Origin: an uncultured Olsenella sp.
Lineage (GTDB): Bacteria > Actinomycetota > Coriobacteriia > Coriobacteriales > Atopobiaceae
DNA length: 6,578 nt
NCBI GenBank assembly: GCA_947253595.1
Contig: CAMXZR010000084.1
Coordinates: 1 to 6,578 of the forward strand
Direction of reading: 5' to 3'
A program made the translations under genes and the position numbers. The first letter of the stretch is position 1. Every line of letters starts with the position of its first letter. The notes under the pieces were generated by a model. That model did not search any database. It was not told where the DNA came from and saw nothing but the letters and a program-made list of their open reading frames with translations. Shown piece after piece: positions 4,919 to 6,578 of the stretch.

Positions 4919-5974
4919 ATGAGCCAGAACAAGGATCCCAGGGACACCTGCGTGCTCGTGACCGGCGGCGCCGGCTTCATAGGCAGCCACACCGTAGTTG
5001 AGCTGCTCCAGGGCGGCTACCAGGTGGTCATCGTGGACGATCTCAGCAACGCCTCCGAGAGGGTGCTCGACCGCATCGACCAGATCGTGGGAGAGGAGGC
5101 GTCGGCGAGGCTCTCGTTCTACCGCGCCGACGTGAACGACCGCGACGCCCTCGAGGCGATCTTCGACGACAACGACGTCGACCGGGTGATCCACTTCGCG
5201 GGCTTCAAGGCCGTAGGCGAGTCCGTCTCCAAGCCCATCGAGTACTACAGCAACAACCTGGGCAACACCCTGACCCTTGTGGACGTCATGCGCGAGCATG
5301 GCTGCAAGTCCATCATCTTCAGCAGCTCCGCCACCGTCTACGGCGACCCCGACAGCCTGCCCATCACCGAGGCCAGCCCCAAGAAGGCCTGCACCAACCC
5401 CTACGGCTGGACCAAGTGGATGATCGAGCAGATCCTCTGCGACCTCCACACCGCCGATCCCGAGTGGAACGTCGTCCTGCTGCGCTACTTCAACCCCATC
5501 GGCGCGCATCCCTCCGGACTCATGGGAGAGGACCCCAAGGGCATCCCCAACAACCTCCTGCCCTACGTGGCGCAGGTCGCCGTGGGCAAGCGCGAGTTCG
5601 TCCACGTCTTTGGCAACGACTACGACACGCCAGACGGGACCGGCGTGCGCGACTACATCCACGTGATGGACCTCGCCTCCGGCCACGCCGCCGCCCTGGC
5701 ATGGATGGATGGTCGCACGGGTGTCGAGGTCTTCAACCTGGGCACCGGTCAGGGAACCTCCGTGCTCCAGATCATCAGGGCCTTTTCTGCCGCCTGCGGG
5801 CGCGAACTGCCCTACCAGATCGACCCGCGCCGCCCCGGCGACGTCACGGCCAACTACGCCGACTGCGCGAAGGCCCGGGAGCTCATGGGCTGGGAGGCCA
5901 AGTGCGACATCGACGACATGTGCCGCGACTCGTGGAACTGGCAGTCCCGCAACCCCAATGGCTACGAGGGCTAG
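4919..5974 (+). CDS. galE: UDP-glucose 4-epimerase
   Basis: Extended short-chain dehydrogenase/reductase that interconverts UDP-glucose and UDP-galactose through an NAD-bound 4-keto intermediate (Leloir pathway and supply of galactose for surface glycans). It has 351 residues. NAD-binding TGGAGFIGSH contains Gly16, Gly19 and Gly22, followed by DDLSN at 40-44. The catalytic triad is complete: Ser137 in SSSATVYG, Tyr162 and Lys166 in YGWTK. RYFNPIGAH carries Asn192. Every landmark is offset by 13 from E. coli GalE (S124, Y149, K153, N179), so the two align without a net gap. The position equal to E. coli Tyr299 is Asn312 here, in TANYAD. The ATG at 4919 is chosen for GGAGG 6 bases upstream and the start of the Rossmann fold; an upstream in-frame TTG at 4865 has no such support. 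A polyprenyl synthase follows after 10 bases, probably in the same transcript. Confidence 0.95.
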   Translation: MSQNKDPRDTCVLVTGGAGFIGSHTVVELLQGGYQVVIVDDLSNASERVLDRIDQIVGEEASARLSFYRADVNDRDALEAIFDDNDVDRVIHFAGFKAVGESVSKPIEYYSNNLGNTLTLVDVMREHGCKSIIFSSSATVYGDPDSLPITEASPKKACTNPYGWTKWMIEQILCDLHTADPEWNVVLLRYFNPIGAHPSGLMGEDPKGIPNNLLPYVAQVAVGKREFVHVFGNDYDTPDGTGVRDYIHVMDLASGHAAALAWMDGRTGVEVFNLGTGQGTSVLQIIRAFSAACGRELPYQIDPRRPGDVTANYADCAKARELMGWEAKCDIDDMCRDSWNWQSRNPNGYEG

Positions 5975-5984
5975 GGCTGGTCGC

Positions 5985-6578
5985 ATGAGCGCGGGCCCCA
6001 GCGCCTTCGTAGGCTACCTCCTCGAGAAGAGGCCCCAGATCGAGGCCTACATCGCATCTCGCCTGCCGCACTCCCTGGCGGACGAGGCGCTGGTTGCGCC
6101 ATCGCTCGAGCGCTACCTCTACGAGCCGCTCGCGCGCTTCACGGCGGGCGGCGGAAAGCGCATCCGTCCCGCCCTGGCGCTCCTGGGCTGTGAGGCCGTA
6201 GGAGGAGACCCCGCGCGGGCGCTCTCGTCCGCCGCGGCCATCGAGCTCTTCCAGAGCGCGGCGCTGATCCACGACGACATCGCCGACGAGGGCGAGCTGA
6301 GGCGTGGCGTGCCCTGCCTGCATCGCAGCGACGGCACGGGGGTCGCCATCAACGTGGGCGACCTCGCCCTGGTCTGCGTTCAGACGCTGGTGCTGCGGGA
6401 CGAGACCCTGCCCTCCGGCCTTCGCCTCCGCCTGATGGGCGAGCTCCTCTCCATGGAGGAGCGCACCCTGGAGGGGCAGGCGCTCGACCTGGGGTGGGTG
6501 CGGGACGACCGCTGGGACGTGAGTAGCGCCGAGTACCTCACCATGGCGGCCCACAAGACCGGCTTCTACTCTGCGGCA
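5985..6578 (+). CDS. Polyprenyl diphosphate synthase, 5' part (runs off the window)
   Basis: First 198 codons of a trans-isoprenyl diphosphate synthase, open to the window end; relatives are about 300-370 residues long. It condenses isopentenyl diphosphate with an allylic diphosphate to build a linear prenyl chain. Seen: GGGKRIRP ending at Pro62 (substrate diphosphate binding), the first aspartate-rich motif DDIAD at residues 97-101, then RRGVPCLH, EGQALDLGW starting at residue 163, and K191-T192. The second Asp-rich motif lies beyond the window. The residues four and five before the first Asp are both Ala, not the bulky aromatic typical of farnesyl synthases. With DDxxD spacing this suggests a product of C20 or longer, but the chain length is not settled. 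The start ATG at 5985 has AGGG 8 bases upstream and lies 10 bases after the galE stop. Confidence 0.9.
   Translation, partial: MSAGPSAFVGYLLEKRPQIEAYIASRLPHSLADEALVAPSLERYLYEPLARFTAGGGKRIRPALALLGCEAVGGDPARALSSAAAIELFQSAALIHDDIADEGELRRGVPCLHRSDGTGVAINVGDLALVCVQTLVLRDETLPSGLRLRLMGELLSMEERTLEGQALDLGWVRDDRWDVSSAEYLTMAAHKTGFYSAA

Noticed and set aside
4337..5986. 549-codon open frame on the minus strand opposite galE and the end of the CobW-like gene
   Set aside because: It is a shadow of GC-rich codon structure: low-complexity Val/Ala/Gly/Asp/His-rich translation, no family motif, and no ribosome binding site supporting it, while the plus-strand genes show complete catalytic motifs.

Overview
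The window is high-GC bacterial chromosome with ordinary housekeeping and metabolic gene content. The long-form LOG protein, G+C-rich third codon positions and strong purine-rich ribosome binding sites suggest an actinobacterium. My best guess is a Coriobacteriia-type gut or oral anaerobe (Olsenella/Atopobium/Collinsella-like), but this is inferred from protein style and not proven. I see no insertion sequence, CRISPR array, phage gene, tRNA or rRNA.

Layout from left to right. (1) A LOG-family nucleotide phosphoribohydrolase on + (34-753, start uncertain) converges on (2) a minus-strand pair. In that pair a thioredoxin-like TlpA/ResA-type lipoprotein (2315 to 1716) is followed after 25 bp by a CPBP/CAAX-type membrane protease (1690 to 830). 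The convergent ends are separated by GC-rich hairpins that look like a two-way terminator. (3) A 319-bp divergent intergenic region (2316-2634) holds two separate repeat pairs, one near each promoter side. (4) A monocistronic, strongly codon-biased, zinc- and NADP-dependent secondary alcohol dehydrogenase (2635-3693) closely resembles the Thermoanaerobacter brockii/Clostridium beijerinckii isopropanol dehydrogenases and is closed by a clear rho-independent terminator. (5) A CobW/G3E-family P-loop GTPase (3789-4766) has a His-rich tail. (6) A short gap carries a promoter and a 12-bp palindrome ahead of galE (UDP-glucose 4-epimerase, 4919-5974). Ten bases after galE comes the 5' part of a polyprenyl diphosphate synthase (5985 to window end).

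How they fit together: galE and the prenyl synthase both supply precursors for envelope or lipid-linked metabolism and are probably co-transcribed. The TlpA-like lipoprotein and the CPBP protease are both envelope proteins in one transcription unit. The alcohol dehydrogenase is a fermentative redox enzyme, apparently highly expressed, and its zinc dependence beside a putative metallochaperone GTPase is suggestive only. I did not find a clearly new multi-gene system. The points most worth checking are an Asn at the substrate-size gatekeeper position of GalE, the two repeat pairs in the divergent region, the palindrome at the galE promoter, and a degenerate guanine-specificity motif in the CobW-like protein.
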